Shown piece after piece: positions 9,548 to 19,085 of a stretch of DNA of 23,218 bases. The notes under the pieces were generated by a model. The model saw only the letters and a list, made by a program, of their open reading frames with translations, had not been told where the DNA came from and made no database searches. A program made the translations under genes and the position numbers. Every line of letters starts with the position of its first letter. Position 1 is the stretch's first letter. The DNA is from Chara braunii. Taxonomy: Eukaryota > Streptophyta > Charophyceae > Charales > Characeae. The stretch is taken from the NCBI GenBank assembly GCA_003427395.1, contig BFEA01000629.1, positions 280,219 through 303,436 of the forward strand. The letters run 5' to 3'.

Positions 9548-9634
9548 ATATGAGTTAGCCCTGCGTCCGCGCGGTTTTATACTAAGTCTCGCGCGCGACG
9601 CCTATCTGATTTCTTCGTCGAAAAGTTATGGGAT
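9548..9634 (+). repeat. diverged duplication inside the probable LTR, copy 2
   Basis: This is the second copy of the segment at 8975-9070, about 570 bases downstream. The shared order is TATGAG, a TATA-like TTTATACT, CTCGCGCG, and AAAAGTTATGGGAT. Confidence 0.65.
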
Positions 9635-9671
9635 GGCTACCGAGGGGCTAGGAGCGTTGCCGTGTTGTTTG

Positions 9672-9704
9672 GTGTGTGTGTGTGTGTGTTTTATTATTAT
9701 TATT
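9672..9704. repeat. (GT)n followed by (TTA)n microsatellite
   Basis: About nine GT units run directly into four to five TTA/ATT units. Confidence 0.9.
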
Positions 9705-10169
9705 GTGTTCGTAGAGTGGTGTGCGCGTGGTGCATAAGAAACGTCCTAGTCGACCGACGTCGGGCCGCGCTTGGGACCTCAGCCCCCCAAGGTGTCGGTT
9801 CGCGTGCGGGTATGATAAGGGCGTATTACCGCGCGTACCCCCTATGCTACAGCGAACGAGAAGCGCCCTCGGTTGGTTCACCTCTGCGATTGCAGCTGAT
9901 TAGCTTTCGTAATGTGGACACGTAGCTCGGCGGGGATACGCCCACCGAAAGGAGGTGACAACTCCCGTAAGGTGGAGGTAAGTCGTGCCTCGCGTAGGCC
10001 CTATCCTGTCGTAGGGGCTCACGAGAGGTATGGCTGGCGCACTCGGCCGGAGCAGCTTGCGGAAGCTCCATGTATATTCGCGACGAGGATTTAGACCAAC
10101 TCCTGCGTGACGCGGCCGGAAGGGTCCCGCGCTGCCCTTGTGCATTGCCAAACTGATGCGCCCGACAGG

Positions 10170-10187
10170 TGGCGCCGTTGCCAGGGA
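10170..10187 (+). other. primer-binding site complementary to tRNA-Asp 3' end
   Basis: TGGCGCCGTTGCCAGGGA matches the tRNA-Asp(GTC)-type primer-binding site widely used by plant Ty3/gypsy elements, with one apparent change (A for G at position 14). It lies two bases after a CA dinucleotide ending the probable LTR and 323 bases before the gag start codon. Minus-strand cDNA synthesis would be primed here. Confidence 0.85.
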
Positions 10188-10509
10188 TAACGAAAGCCTA
10201 CTCTTGTCTCTGGTGGAACGACATCTGGGTATGAGATTGAATGGGAATAGGCATAAAGGAATGACGAGAGAGTAAGGAAGAAAAATAATGAGTGACTAAG
10301 TATAGGCAAGGAAGGCTTAGTGACTTTGTATGTCCGTCCTGTTTACCAACCTGAGCTAGGAAGGCTACGAGGGATGACCGTATCCACGTCAGGTAAGTAT
10401 ATGAGGAAGTTAGAGAGGGCATACAAGACTTTTTTGAGATAGGATGTTGAGTAGGTGAGTGTCCTTGTTTGTCTTCTAATAGGGAGCTTGAATAGAAAAG
10501 TCCGTCAAG

Positions 10510-11900
10510 ATGCCGAAGAGCGGTGGTGTATCGGATGGCACCAGGAAGGTCCTGACGCTCGAGGACCTTATTGCGGCCATTGACCGGCATGAGAAGACCC
10601 CAAGCAATGTCCCTAAGGTCGACACCTTTCACTTCAATGGAGAAAGAGTCTCAGACTGGCTCGATCGGGTGGAACAAGCATTGGTGGGGCTAGCGGATGC
10701 AGTGAAATTTCAGCGGATCTTGAATATGTGTTTTATGGGCACCATCAGGAGGTGCAGAGAGTGGTCAACGACGCCAACGGCAATTGGGCCAGGTTCAAAG
10801 AGGGAATGCAAAGGAAGTACAGGTTGGGCGATGGCCTGCTAACCACGGCGGACCTGGAGGCAATGAACAAAGATAACTTCACTACGATAGAAGCCTTTGT
10901 ACAAGAATTCAAGAAGAGGGCAAGGAAAGTTCATGGGATCTCAGAGGAGACGCAGTGTGCCATCTTCTTGGGGCTGCTTACTGCGTCAGAGACCCAGGAA
11001 TTGACAAGCCATGGAGGAGGGAGTGCTAAGCTCACCTGGGCCACCATTGACAAAGGGGTGGAAGATGGGAGTCTAAACCAGGTGGAGTAGCACCAGGCAC
11101 GGCTACAAAGGCAGAAGAGAAAGGGGAGGGATGGTACGACATCCGGGACTCAAGGGGTAAGAAAGATTATCACCGATATATTAACAGAGTTAGACCCGGT
11201 GATACAAAGAAAGGTGGCAATGACAATTCAGGGAAGGGCCAAAGAGGCCGTGATAGAGGAGGTTGCCCAAGAAGGGTGGGAAGAAGAGGAGACGGTGCCT
11301 CCGCACCTCTCGAAAGTGCAGCGTAAGCAGCGCAATCTGGCGCAAGGGGGGCAAGGTTCGGGAAAGGGCCAGATGCCCCAAGCGGTGGTAGCTGCCTCCC
11401 CGAGTGCGTCGGCACCTTCGAGTAGTGCAGGCCCTTCGCAAACGCCAGTACCACCTTTCGGGCAGTGGCCATGGCCCATGATCAACACCTATGTGCCTTG
11501 GGGAGGGCCGACGCCTTCTGGACAGGTAGTACCCTATGCTGGGTCGCAGACGAGTATGCCGCCCCCTATCTATCCTGCAGCCCAGGCCCACCCTATGCCC
11601 CCCCCGCCATCACCCGCTCCTAGTTCGCAAGGGAGCGTGGCCGGAGGTGGGAACCAGGGTCAGGGCAATGAAGGCACTGGAGGAAGGGGTGGTGGAAGGG
11701 GGCGAGGCAGGAATGACGGCGGTCGAGGAGGATAATGGAATAGCCAAGGCCAGGGGAACCAAGGCCAGGGCGATCAAGGAGGTCAGGGGTACGGAAGAGC
11801 GCGCTCTGACTGGAGGACGGTTATCTGCCAATATTGTGACCAACAAGGCCACACTATAAGGTTTTGTAACATAAGGCGGGAGGATGAGAGGAGCGGTTGA
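10510..11900 (+). pseudogene. gag: Gag polyprotein of Ty3/gypsy element, decayed
   Basis: This gene encoded the structural Gag protein that packages element RNA. The ATG at 10510 opens a frame reading MPKSGGVSDGTRKVLTLED, followed by a capsid-type region around DTFHFNGERVSDWLDRVEQA. The frame changes by -1 near 10720. Capsid sequence resumes at EYVFYGHHQEV and continues through FVQEFKKRARKVHGISEE to a Pro/Ser-rich linker (about 11380-11630), a Gly/Arg-rich RGG-like tract (about 11670-11735) and a zinc knuckle (11826-11867). In-frame stops are TAG 11088-11090, TAA 11733-11735 and TGA 11898-11900; the last may be the natural gag stop. Length would be about 463 codons. The assignment rests on domain order, zinc knuckle and position after the PBS. 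Confidence 0.85.
11826..11867 (+). other. Gag CCHC zinc knuckle
   Basis: CQYCDQQGHTIRFC fits the retroviral-type nucleocapsid pattern C-X2-C-X4-H-X4-C exactly, so this nucleic-acid-binding motif is intact despite decay elsewhere in gag. Confidence 0.92.
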
Positions 11901-13633
11901 TTTCCTCCACCATGGATGGAAACATCTATGACTTGTTTGGGGAGTTTATTGATAGGAAGCTTGGGGGAGTGAGAGCGGAGGCCCAACGACGGGCGGCGGC
12001 CGGACCGCCACCCCCTGCCACGTTCAGGCTATGGCAGGAAAAGGAAGGACCACCAATTGGGATAGAGGAAGTGGGAAGTGATGAGGAAGTAACTCAGGGG
12101 CTAGGAGAAGGAGATAAGAGGGAAGAGTCCATAATCATCGAGTCGGACGACGAGGGCGAGGGAGAAAAGATGGAAGCTCCGTCCGCTTTGCTGGGGAAAA
12201 TTGAGGACCTGTTGGACAAGATGGGGAGGTACCAACAGAAGTTGGTGGACCTCTGTGAGGGAATAAGGGAACGGAGCTCTGACCTCCCCAAGGTGTTCCT
12301 TTTTGACTCCGGCCCGGAATCAGCGCCCGGGCGACCCGGAGTAAATATAGTGGGGTCGGGCCCACGATCAGGGATGACGACAAGACCCCTTACCCCGCAA
12401 GCCCGGCTGGCGTAGGCAGCACGAACACGAAGTCAGGCCAAGGCATGTGCTAGCCAAGAACCTCCCCGAAGGGAGCCTGAGCCGGGAGGAAGGAAAGAGG
12501 CAGTAGAAGTGGAGGATGATGACGATGAGGAGGAAAAAGTTGAGAGGCTGCGCCAGGAAGAGGACCAGAGGGCGGAGCAAAGGGCTAAGAAAAGAGAGGC
12601 CAGGGGACGAACTGAGCCGGTCTTGCAAGATGTGCCGCCTAAGAAGAAGACATACGCAGTCCGGCTGGAAGAAGGGTTTGATGTAGAGAAGGTGATCGAC
12701 AGGTTGTTAGAAGGACATAACGACCTTATGACCTTGAAGGAAATTTTGGCGTCAGCCCCTAAGCTCCGTGATGGAATGAAGGGGAGGTTGTCGCGGCGTC
12801 TGGTACCCAACGTCCATCTGGGTACGATCCTGCCCAAGGAGGCGAAGTCGGCAGAGTCGGGCATGAAGATAGACAGGAATTGTGTGGCCTGCGGCACAGT
12901 GGATTTGGTAGTGAAGGGCTCCAAGTGTGCAGCAATGGTGGACACAGGGGCGGAAATGAATATCATCCGGGAAGCGGATACCATCAGGTTCGGACTGGAT
13001 AATGACCGATCTGACTGCGGCATCCTACATAGGGCAAGCTGCAAGGCCGTGTTCTGTGGGACAGCCTCGAATTTGTTCATCGAGGTCGGGAAAGTAAAGG
13101 CCAGGGCATGCTTCTTCGTCATGTCGGACGTGGATCACGGGATTCTTTTGGGGAGATCCTTTCTGAGCAGGACAGAGACGGTGATATTTAATAAACATGA
13201 TGAGACTCTGATCCTTCTCTTGTGTGACCCTGCCTGCGGAAATTATGAAGTCATCACCTGCAGGAATACGGGGCCAAAAAGCATAAGGAATCGGCCCAAT
13301 TCAGGGTTTTTTACAATCGAGGAGTCGGAGGGCGAGCGCCGGAGGCTCCGGGCAGAGCCAGAAGAGGAAGAGAGGGTTGAAGCATTCTCCTTCAGCTTGT
13401 CGTACGTGGGGAAGGCCATGGACTTGGTGGCCACACATGAGATGGCAGATCCGGATGCCATCCAGGCATTGAGGGAGCAGGTCCTAGAGTGTCCCGAGGG
13501 AGGGAAATTGGAGTTGGTGTATCGTCTTCCGGATGGCAGGAGGAACCCGGCTTTGGTGCAGGCGCAATCAGTGAGTCGGCCTTTTTTAGGGGGCGAATCA
13601 AGCAGGGTTCCCAAAGGAGGTACAAGACGGTAG
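11901..13633 (+). pseudogene. pro: protease-containing segment (Gag-Pro linker and aspartic protease)
   Basis: This segment is in a different frame from gag (-1 relative to it). It begins around MDGNIYDLFGEFIDRKLGG, passes a TAG stop at 12413-12415 and a highly charged Glu/Asp/Arg stretch (about 12509-12615), then a retropepsin-like domain. The catalytic signature VDTGAEMNII is present with DTGA at 12941-12952, followed by the flap/C-terminal motif ILLGRSFLSR (about 13142-13171). It would cleave the polyprotein in the particle. The frame closes at TAG 13631-13633, inside an overlap with the RT frame that contains a slippery heptamer. The only clear lesions are the 12413 stop and the unexplained gag/pro frame change at 11888-11900. 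Confidence 0.85.
13582..13588 (+). promoter_or_regulatory. candidate -1 ribosomal frameshift site T TTT TTA
   Basis: TTTTTTA is phased so that the protease frame reads CCT TTT TTA. A one-base backward slip puts the ribosome in the frame that continues into RT (AGG GGG CGA ATC AAG). The protease frame stops 43 bases downstream, at 13631. U UUU UUA is an established -1 slippery heptamer. A GGGCG/CGCCC pairing is possible downstream (about 13589-13594 with 13641-13646), but no pseudoknot can be demonstrated by eye. Confidence 0.5.
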
Positions 13634-15837
13634 ACCAGAAGTGCCGCCCGGTCCCCGTCCTCGTTACTGAGGACGAGGAGGTGTACTATGAACGAGAGCG
13701 AGGATTGATACGACGGATGAAGGAGAAAGTCTCAGCAGGGCCATGCTGTATCAACGAAGGGAACGAGGAAAAGTTGATCATAGGAGAGCCCAACTTCCTA
13801 TTGCCTCAGGAACGAGGCTTGATGGTGGGGTTAATGAAGAAGAGGCATCGCGCCTATGCGTTTAGCGACGAGGAGCGCGGCAGGTTGGATGTGGATAAGA
13901 TACCTATGATCCACATTCACACCGTGTCACACGAACTGTGGAACTTAAGAGGGACACGATATCCTAATCCTGACGAGGAAAAGAAGGTGGTGGACTACCT
14001 CGATGGCAAGATACGTACGCATGTTGTCGACTACTCGAGTGGACCGTACGCGTCCCCTTGGTTTTGTTTTATCAAGCCTAACGGGACACTGTGGTGGGTG
14101 CAAGATCTACAAAAGCTAAATGCGGTGACCATGCGAGATGCAGGAGGGTTGCCCAACGCAGACGTGCTGTCAGAATCCTGTGCTGGAAGACCTATAATTT
14201 CGCTTATAGACCTTTACTCAGGATATGACCAATTTTCGGTCTATTCGCCTGACAGGCCAGTGACAGCTATCCATACGCCTCGAGGATTAATCCACATGAA
14301 TGTGGCTCCGCAAGGATGAACCAATGAAGCAGCAATGGTCCAACGGGCCATGATTCGGGTTATGCAGTCAGTCAGCCCACATATTACTCATCCATATATT
14401 GATGATTTGGCGGTGAAAGGGCCAACAGTAAAGGAGAGTGACGAAGTCTTGCCAGGGGTGAGACGTTTTGTCTAGAAGCATATCCAGGACCTTGAGAAGG
14501 TCTTGAACTTGCTCGAAGAACATAATCTCACAGCAAGAGGGGCAAAATCCAGATATTGTATGAGGGAAGCGACTATCTTGGGGTTCGTCTGCAGTGAGAA
14601 AGGCCGACGACCGGATGTGAAGAAAACGGACAAGATTACTGAGTGGCCAGTTCCATTCCACTCAATAACTGATGTCCGGAGCTTCCTTAGGACGTGCGGA
14701 TTTTGGAGGGTCTTCGTCAAGAACTTTGCCGCTAAGACTGAGCACCTGAGAAAGTTAGTTCGTCAGGATCAGGAGTGGGTTTGGGGCAAAGAGCAAGAAA
14801 AGGTGGTGGCCAGAATGAAGGAGGAGTTTCGAGAAGGAGGGTTGGTGTTGAGGGCGCCCGACTACGATGCCACATAGACGAGACCCTTTAATGTCGAAAC
14901 GGATGCTGGACCAACTGCCTTAGGTGGAGTTCTAATCCAGGCAGACACGGAGGGAAAGGAGAGGCCTTAGAGATTTGAGAGTCGTACTCTCTGTACGATT
15001 GAGAGGAACTATTCTCAGTTCAAGAGGGAGACCCTTGCCGTCCTCCACTGTCTGCGAATCTTCCGAAACTACATCTTCGGCAGGAGGTTTATATTGAGAG
15101 TTGACCCAACTGCCTTGGCCTACTCTCTAAGGAATTACGTTCCATCGGATCCAACAGTCGCCAGGTGGCTGACATACATCTGGATGTTTAACTTCGAGTT
15201 GGAACGGATCCCTGCAAACAAGAACCGGGCAGACGGGCTGAGTCGTACCAACTGGGATAGTCAAGAAGGTGAGGTGGTGGAGAATACGCCCCTAGTTGAT
15301 GGATTTTTTTATCAAGAGGAAGATGTCCGTCTCCACATTAACAAGTGGTCGCCGCGAGTGCCCAGTTGTGTGGGCCATCCTATCTGGCAAGCGCCGAGCA
15401 GGTATGAACGAAAGGCGGAGCTAGTCCTTAAGCCTTTTGACGAGGAGGATCCCTGGGGTGGTAAAGATGTTCAGTGGATGATGAAGTTGGCGTTGGCTGG
15501 ATCGCATAGCCTAGTGGAAGATATGAGGGCAATAGAGGAAGGGTCAGGCCAGGTAGAAAGGCATGAGGAATTGATAGGGGGAATGTACCTCCTTGTCAAC
15601 ACACTATTGCAGGAAAGCCTCGATTAAGCAGGCTCGTTGAATCCGGCAGGGACTGAGGACGAGGCGCCCGAGAGCCACGACGACGAGTTTGAGGAGGGTG
15701 AGATCAAAGAGGTCTTTCGTTCAGAGGAGTATGAAGGGATTTGCCTAGAGCTGGGACTCCTTCTGTCATGTGAAATGTGGCTCAGAGATGCGAGCGATAG
15801 GGCTCAGAGGATGACGCAGCGCGTGGTCGTGGTGTAG
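13589..15837 (+). pseudogene. pol: reverse transcriptase-RNase H region of Ty3/gypsy Pol, decayed
   Basis: This region encodes RT, which copies RNA into DNA, and RNase H, which removes the template. All of it is in a single frame. RT motifs in order are NGTLWWVQDLQKLNA (about 14080), LIDLYSGYDQF with the first catalytic Asp at 14209-14211, VAPQG interrupted by TGA at 14317-14319, and the YIDD catalytic box at 14395-14406. ILGFVCSEKGRRPD and DVRSFLRTCGFWRVF follow. RNase H has ETDAG (Asp at 14902-14904), FKRETLAVL and FILRVDPTAL, then NRADGLSR. Other stops are TAG 14473, TAG 14875, TAG 14968, TAA 15625 and TAG 15835. Several are one G-to-A or C-to-T change from a Trp or Gln codon. The frame ends with RDASDRAQRM, where integrase should begin but the sequence is inverted. 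Confidence 0.92.
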
Positions 15838-16395
15838 TTGGCTACCACACCATACCTTGATAGCAACTCTTGCACCTCCTGGCAGGTAAACTTCGATCCC
15901 CTGTCCATTACAAACTCCGTGACGAAAGGATAACGTAGGTTGTACTCTCCGATGCAGCTAACCAAGACTCGCCCTGTCTTTGCACAAATGGCACGTCCAT
16001 CTTCGAAGCCAGACAAGTTATCGCACGCATCGAAGATGTAGTTATAGCCCTGATCCCCAAGCGGCATGAAAAGTAGATTGAGATGCATTACAGCCCCCAC
16101 GTCTCGCTCTAACCTTGGATGTAACGGCTACCAGGCCTCAAACGGGATCTCTCCTGGCAGGGCACGCAAGATCGACAGAACTTCCCAATCATGTCCATCA
16201 TCCCATCCCAGTAGTACAGCTGACTTTTCTTGGCGTATTTGGCATGTACCCTTCGATGCCCTCCTGCAATGCCATCATGAAGTGCTGCTACGACGTCAAT
16301 CTTACGATTCCTACCACAAACGAATCTCCTGGGGTTCCCCACTTCTCTCCTTACGAAAAGATGACCATCTCGCGGTATCTGGAACGCAACTAAAG
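15830..16395 (-). pseudogene. inverted integrase fragment (zinc domain and partial catalytic core)
   Basis: Read right to left, this encodes FQIPRDGHLFVRREVGNPRR, then an HHCC zinc domain (HDGIAGGH ... CRSCVPC) typical of Ty3/gypsy integrase N termini. The catalytic core follows (GYNYIFDACDNLSGF, then FVMDRGSKF). The second catalytic Asp is present (15903-15905). The position expected for the first Asp reads Asn (HLNLL, codon 16077-16079). The segment breaks off after VVANYTT, before the region that carries the third catalytic Glu. A stop occurs between the zinc domain and core (about 16106). It follows the plus-strand Pol where the direct-orientation integrase should start, so it looks like a local inversion of the same element rather than a separate gene. 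Confidence 0.85.
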
Positions 16396-16599
16396 AAATT
16401 TGTGGCGAGAGAAGAGGTGAGAGCGGTGATCAGACTTCCTTTACAATAAAAGCGATAGGACGTTTAGGTCAGGTAGGCTGCATGCGCCACGAGTATGGTT
16501 TGGTTTGAGCTTGCTTTATTTATCACGTGTTTGCTTACCCCAAGGTGTGTGTGTTGTCTCCTTCGCCTGTTGTGCAAGTCTGACTTTACGAAGACAGCC
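16396..16599 (+). other. spacer or leader before the second gag
   Basis: This short stretch between the inverted integrase and the second gag start has no recognisable LTR end, primer-binding site or polypurine tract. It contains a short GT run (about 16543-16553). Confidence 0.4.
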
Positions 16600-17460
16600 A
16601 TGCCAAAAAGAGGGAAGGGGACACAGCCGCCACGAAGGCCGTTGGGAGCATCAGGAGGATATGAGCGGCATGGGCCTCGCCATCGAGAGAGTACTCGAGT
16701 GTACGATGATGGGGACCTCGAGCTATTCCTGGACAGTTTCTGAGAACATGCAAGGCATATGGGCTGGACCGTGGCCCGGGCGATTGAGAGATTGAGGGGA
16801 GCCGGCAGGTTCGAGGAGCCCATTGCCCGGATTCGTAGGGAGGCGATGACGAGGCCAGAGGTGGAGATGAGATTGCAAGAGCTACGGCCCTCGCCTGTGG
16901 GACCTGATGGCAGGCCGATTCGCCTAGAGATCGGAAATGCGGTGGACTTTATCCCCGCCTTCGAGTGGTTAATGCAAGGGCAGGGTATACCGAGAGATGA
17001 CTGGGCGAGGACGCTACCCCTCTGGACCAAAAAGGCGAAGAGGCCACTGGCTAGGTAGATAAGAGATATGGCCCGGGATTGGGAGAGCTACAGGGAACAC
17101 TTGAGGGAGGCCTATTGACGAGCAGAGTCGCCTCAGCCCCGAGTTGAGAGGCGCCAGAGGAGCAGGAGGCAGAGGGACCCTGAGCCCAGTGAGGCAAGGC
17201 CATCTCGAGGGGGACGGAAGGCCCTAGCTGGGAGAGAAGAGGAGTCGGAGCCTGAGGTTGAGGAGCGAGGGGCGTATCCTGAGTGTGGGTTGGGACCGCT
17301 GGAGTTCCATCATTTTACTGAGGGTAGATAGAGAAGGTCGCCAGTCCGCACACAGGAGGAGGCGCCAGCAGCTGAGGGGCCGCTGAGAGAGTTTGAGGCG
17401 CATCTGGACGTCTCTCGATGGGGAACGTCGCCTCGAGGCGAGGAGCGTGGAGGACAGGCA

Positions 17461-17520
17461 GAGGAGGTGCCACGAGAGGAGGTGCCACAAGAGGAGGTAC
17501 CACGAGAGGAGGCCCAAGAC
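17461..17520 (+). repeat. four 15-bp tandem units in the second gag
   Basis: Units of the form GAGGAGGTGCCACGA encode a repeated EEVPR/EEVPQ peptide (the last is EEAQD). They lie in the charged linker of the Gag-like protein and stay in frame. Confidence 0.9.
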
Positions 17521-17988
17521 ACTCAAGGAGAAAGGAGGCTGGGTGATGAGGGGAGACGAGCTGGAAAGGAGGTGATAGAGGTTGGAGAAGACACACCCCC
17601 TCGGACGCCGGTTGTGGGATTGAGGCTCGGAGGTCCGCTAGGGAGCGCACGCGAGAGAGCAGAAGAGTCGCAGAGAGAGGAGGGTCCGTTACCTTCATCA
17701 GAGAAGGCTCCTTCCCAGGAAAGAAGGGCGGAAAAGAGGAGAGAGACCGCAAGCGTGAGGAGAGAAGCCTTGGCTTTGATTGACAGGCACCTAGCAACTC
17801 ATGCCCTGGAGCACCCGGACCTGGAGGAGCCAGCATCTGCAGAGCCGCGCCAGGAGCTTCGCCAGCCTGAGAAGGAGGTGGAGGCAGAGATCCCGAAGAG
17901 GGTCGACCTTCGCACGAGGGAGAGGGCACCAGCAGGCGAAACAACTGAAGAAAAGAGGGCGAGAAAAAAAAGGAGAATAAAAGAGATA

Positions 17989-18084
17989 TAGCAGGAAAGG
18001 CAGCGATTGGAGGCGGTAGGGGCACTTCCGGAACAACAGCAGGAAAGGCAGAAATTAAAGATGGCAGGGGCACTTCTGGAATAG
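17989..18084 (+). repeat. two 48-bp tandem units in the second gag
   Basis: Unit 1 (17989-18036) and unit 2 (18037-18084) share (C/T)AGCAGGAAAGGCAG and GGGGCACTTC(C/T)GGAA. Unit 1 begins TAG where unit 2 begins CAG. Unit 2 ends TAG where unit 1 ends CAA. This internal comparison shows that both stops replaced Gln codons. Confidence 0.9.
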
Positions 18085-19043
18085 CAGCCCAGCGCGCCAC
18101 CTAAGGCCCCCGAAATTTCGGAGATGTGGAGGGACTTTTAGGAGCAAAAAGGAGAGGAGCTTCCGTCGCCAACAAGAGCCGGATTCGGGGTAGTAAGGAA
18201 AGCGAGGGAGAGGCTGAATCGCAAAATTAAGTTCCTGGCCAAGACAACTTTTGACCAGTACTTGTTGTTGGAGAGCGATCTGGCAGGGAAGAAGATGAAG
18301 GCAGAGGGCTATGGGTTACGCATGGAGACGATGGAGGTAGAGGTCCAGGAGCTCAGGCCCCTGGTGGCTAGTCAGGCTGCCATTATTGAGGACTTGAGGC
18401 AGCAACTTCAAGGGAGAGCGGAAAGGGCCGAGAGCAACCGACAGGAAGAGCAGAGGCAACCGGGACAGGGGTTGTCGGGGCAGCCATCTGCAGCAAGGCC
18501 TCGCCAGGAGTCACCCATGGGGAGAGTTATCCTGGAACCTGAGGAGGCGAAGGCCAAGAGGGAGGCAGAGAGAGAGACCTTCGAGTTCAGAGCCCCTACT
18601 GAGCTTGCGACGCTACCTATAGTAGCAGCGGCCCAGCCATGCCATTGGCAGTTGAGGAGGGGCTACCACCATCTAGCGGTGAGCCAGCTCAAGGCTCAGC
18701 AGAGGGATCCATGGACGTGCTCCTTGAGGTAGTACATACTATGCAGAAGGAGGCGAGTTTGTTTTCGCTTGAACAGAGGGTAAAGGAGCCTCTTGAGAGA
18801 GAGATGGGGATTGAGACAGAGGGTGTCGTTGAGGGCAGGTCCCAAAGATTGGACACGCTTGAGTATGGGCCAGAGGGGATTGGGGTTCGACCAGGGCCGA
18901 GTACCTAGGAATTGGAGGCGAGACCAGAAGAGCCTTTGGATGTACCTCAGAGTCATGAGCTGAGCAGGAAGGTCAGCGAAGCGCCGTCATCACCAGGATC
19001 TAAAAGGGGGAAGAAGAAATCTAGGAAATGGTTTGATGCATCC

Positions 19044-19085
19044 TACTTCTTCTGCGCAAAGGAGGGTCATCGAGCCTTGCAATGT
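19044..19085 (+). other. degenerate CCHC zinc knuckle of the second gag
   Basis: YFFCAKEGHRALQC matches C-X2-C-X4-H-X4-C except that the first Cys is Tyr (TAC), one base away from TGC. The motif fixes the C-terminal frame of the Gag-like gene and its decayed state. Confidence 0.75.

Larger units (their letters stand above)
8529..10167 (+). repeat. probable 5' LTR of the Ty3/gypsy element
   Basis: The right end is supported: CCCGACA ends at 10167 and is followed two bases later by a tRNA-Asp-type primer-binding site, the standard LTR/PBS arrangement. The left end is a guess. TGTGAGAAGTGATCGTCACA at 8529 starts with TG and is a plausible terminus, but no partner LTR was found in the window to confirm it. 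The inside is non-coding and contains a diverged internal duplication (8975-9070 and 9548-9634), a hairpin CGACACT-TG-AGTGTCG (9436-9451), AGGGG-TAA-CCCCT near 8890-8902 and a GT/TTA microsatellite (9672-9704). Confidence 0.5.

Noticed and set aside
10705-10711. AAATTTC heptamer near the first gag frame change
   Set aside because: It is out of phase with the gag frame (which reads AAA TTT), and a frameshift in the middle of the capsid region makes no sense as recoding. It is treated as a decay deletion.
16066-16449. Plus-strand open frames over the inverted integrase
   Set aside because: They are antisense to a clear minus-strand integrase with HHCC and core motifs, and the plus-strand translations show no motif.
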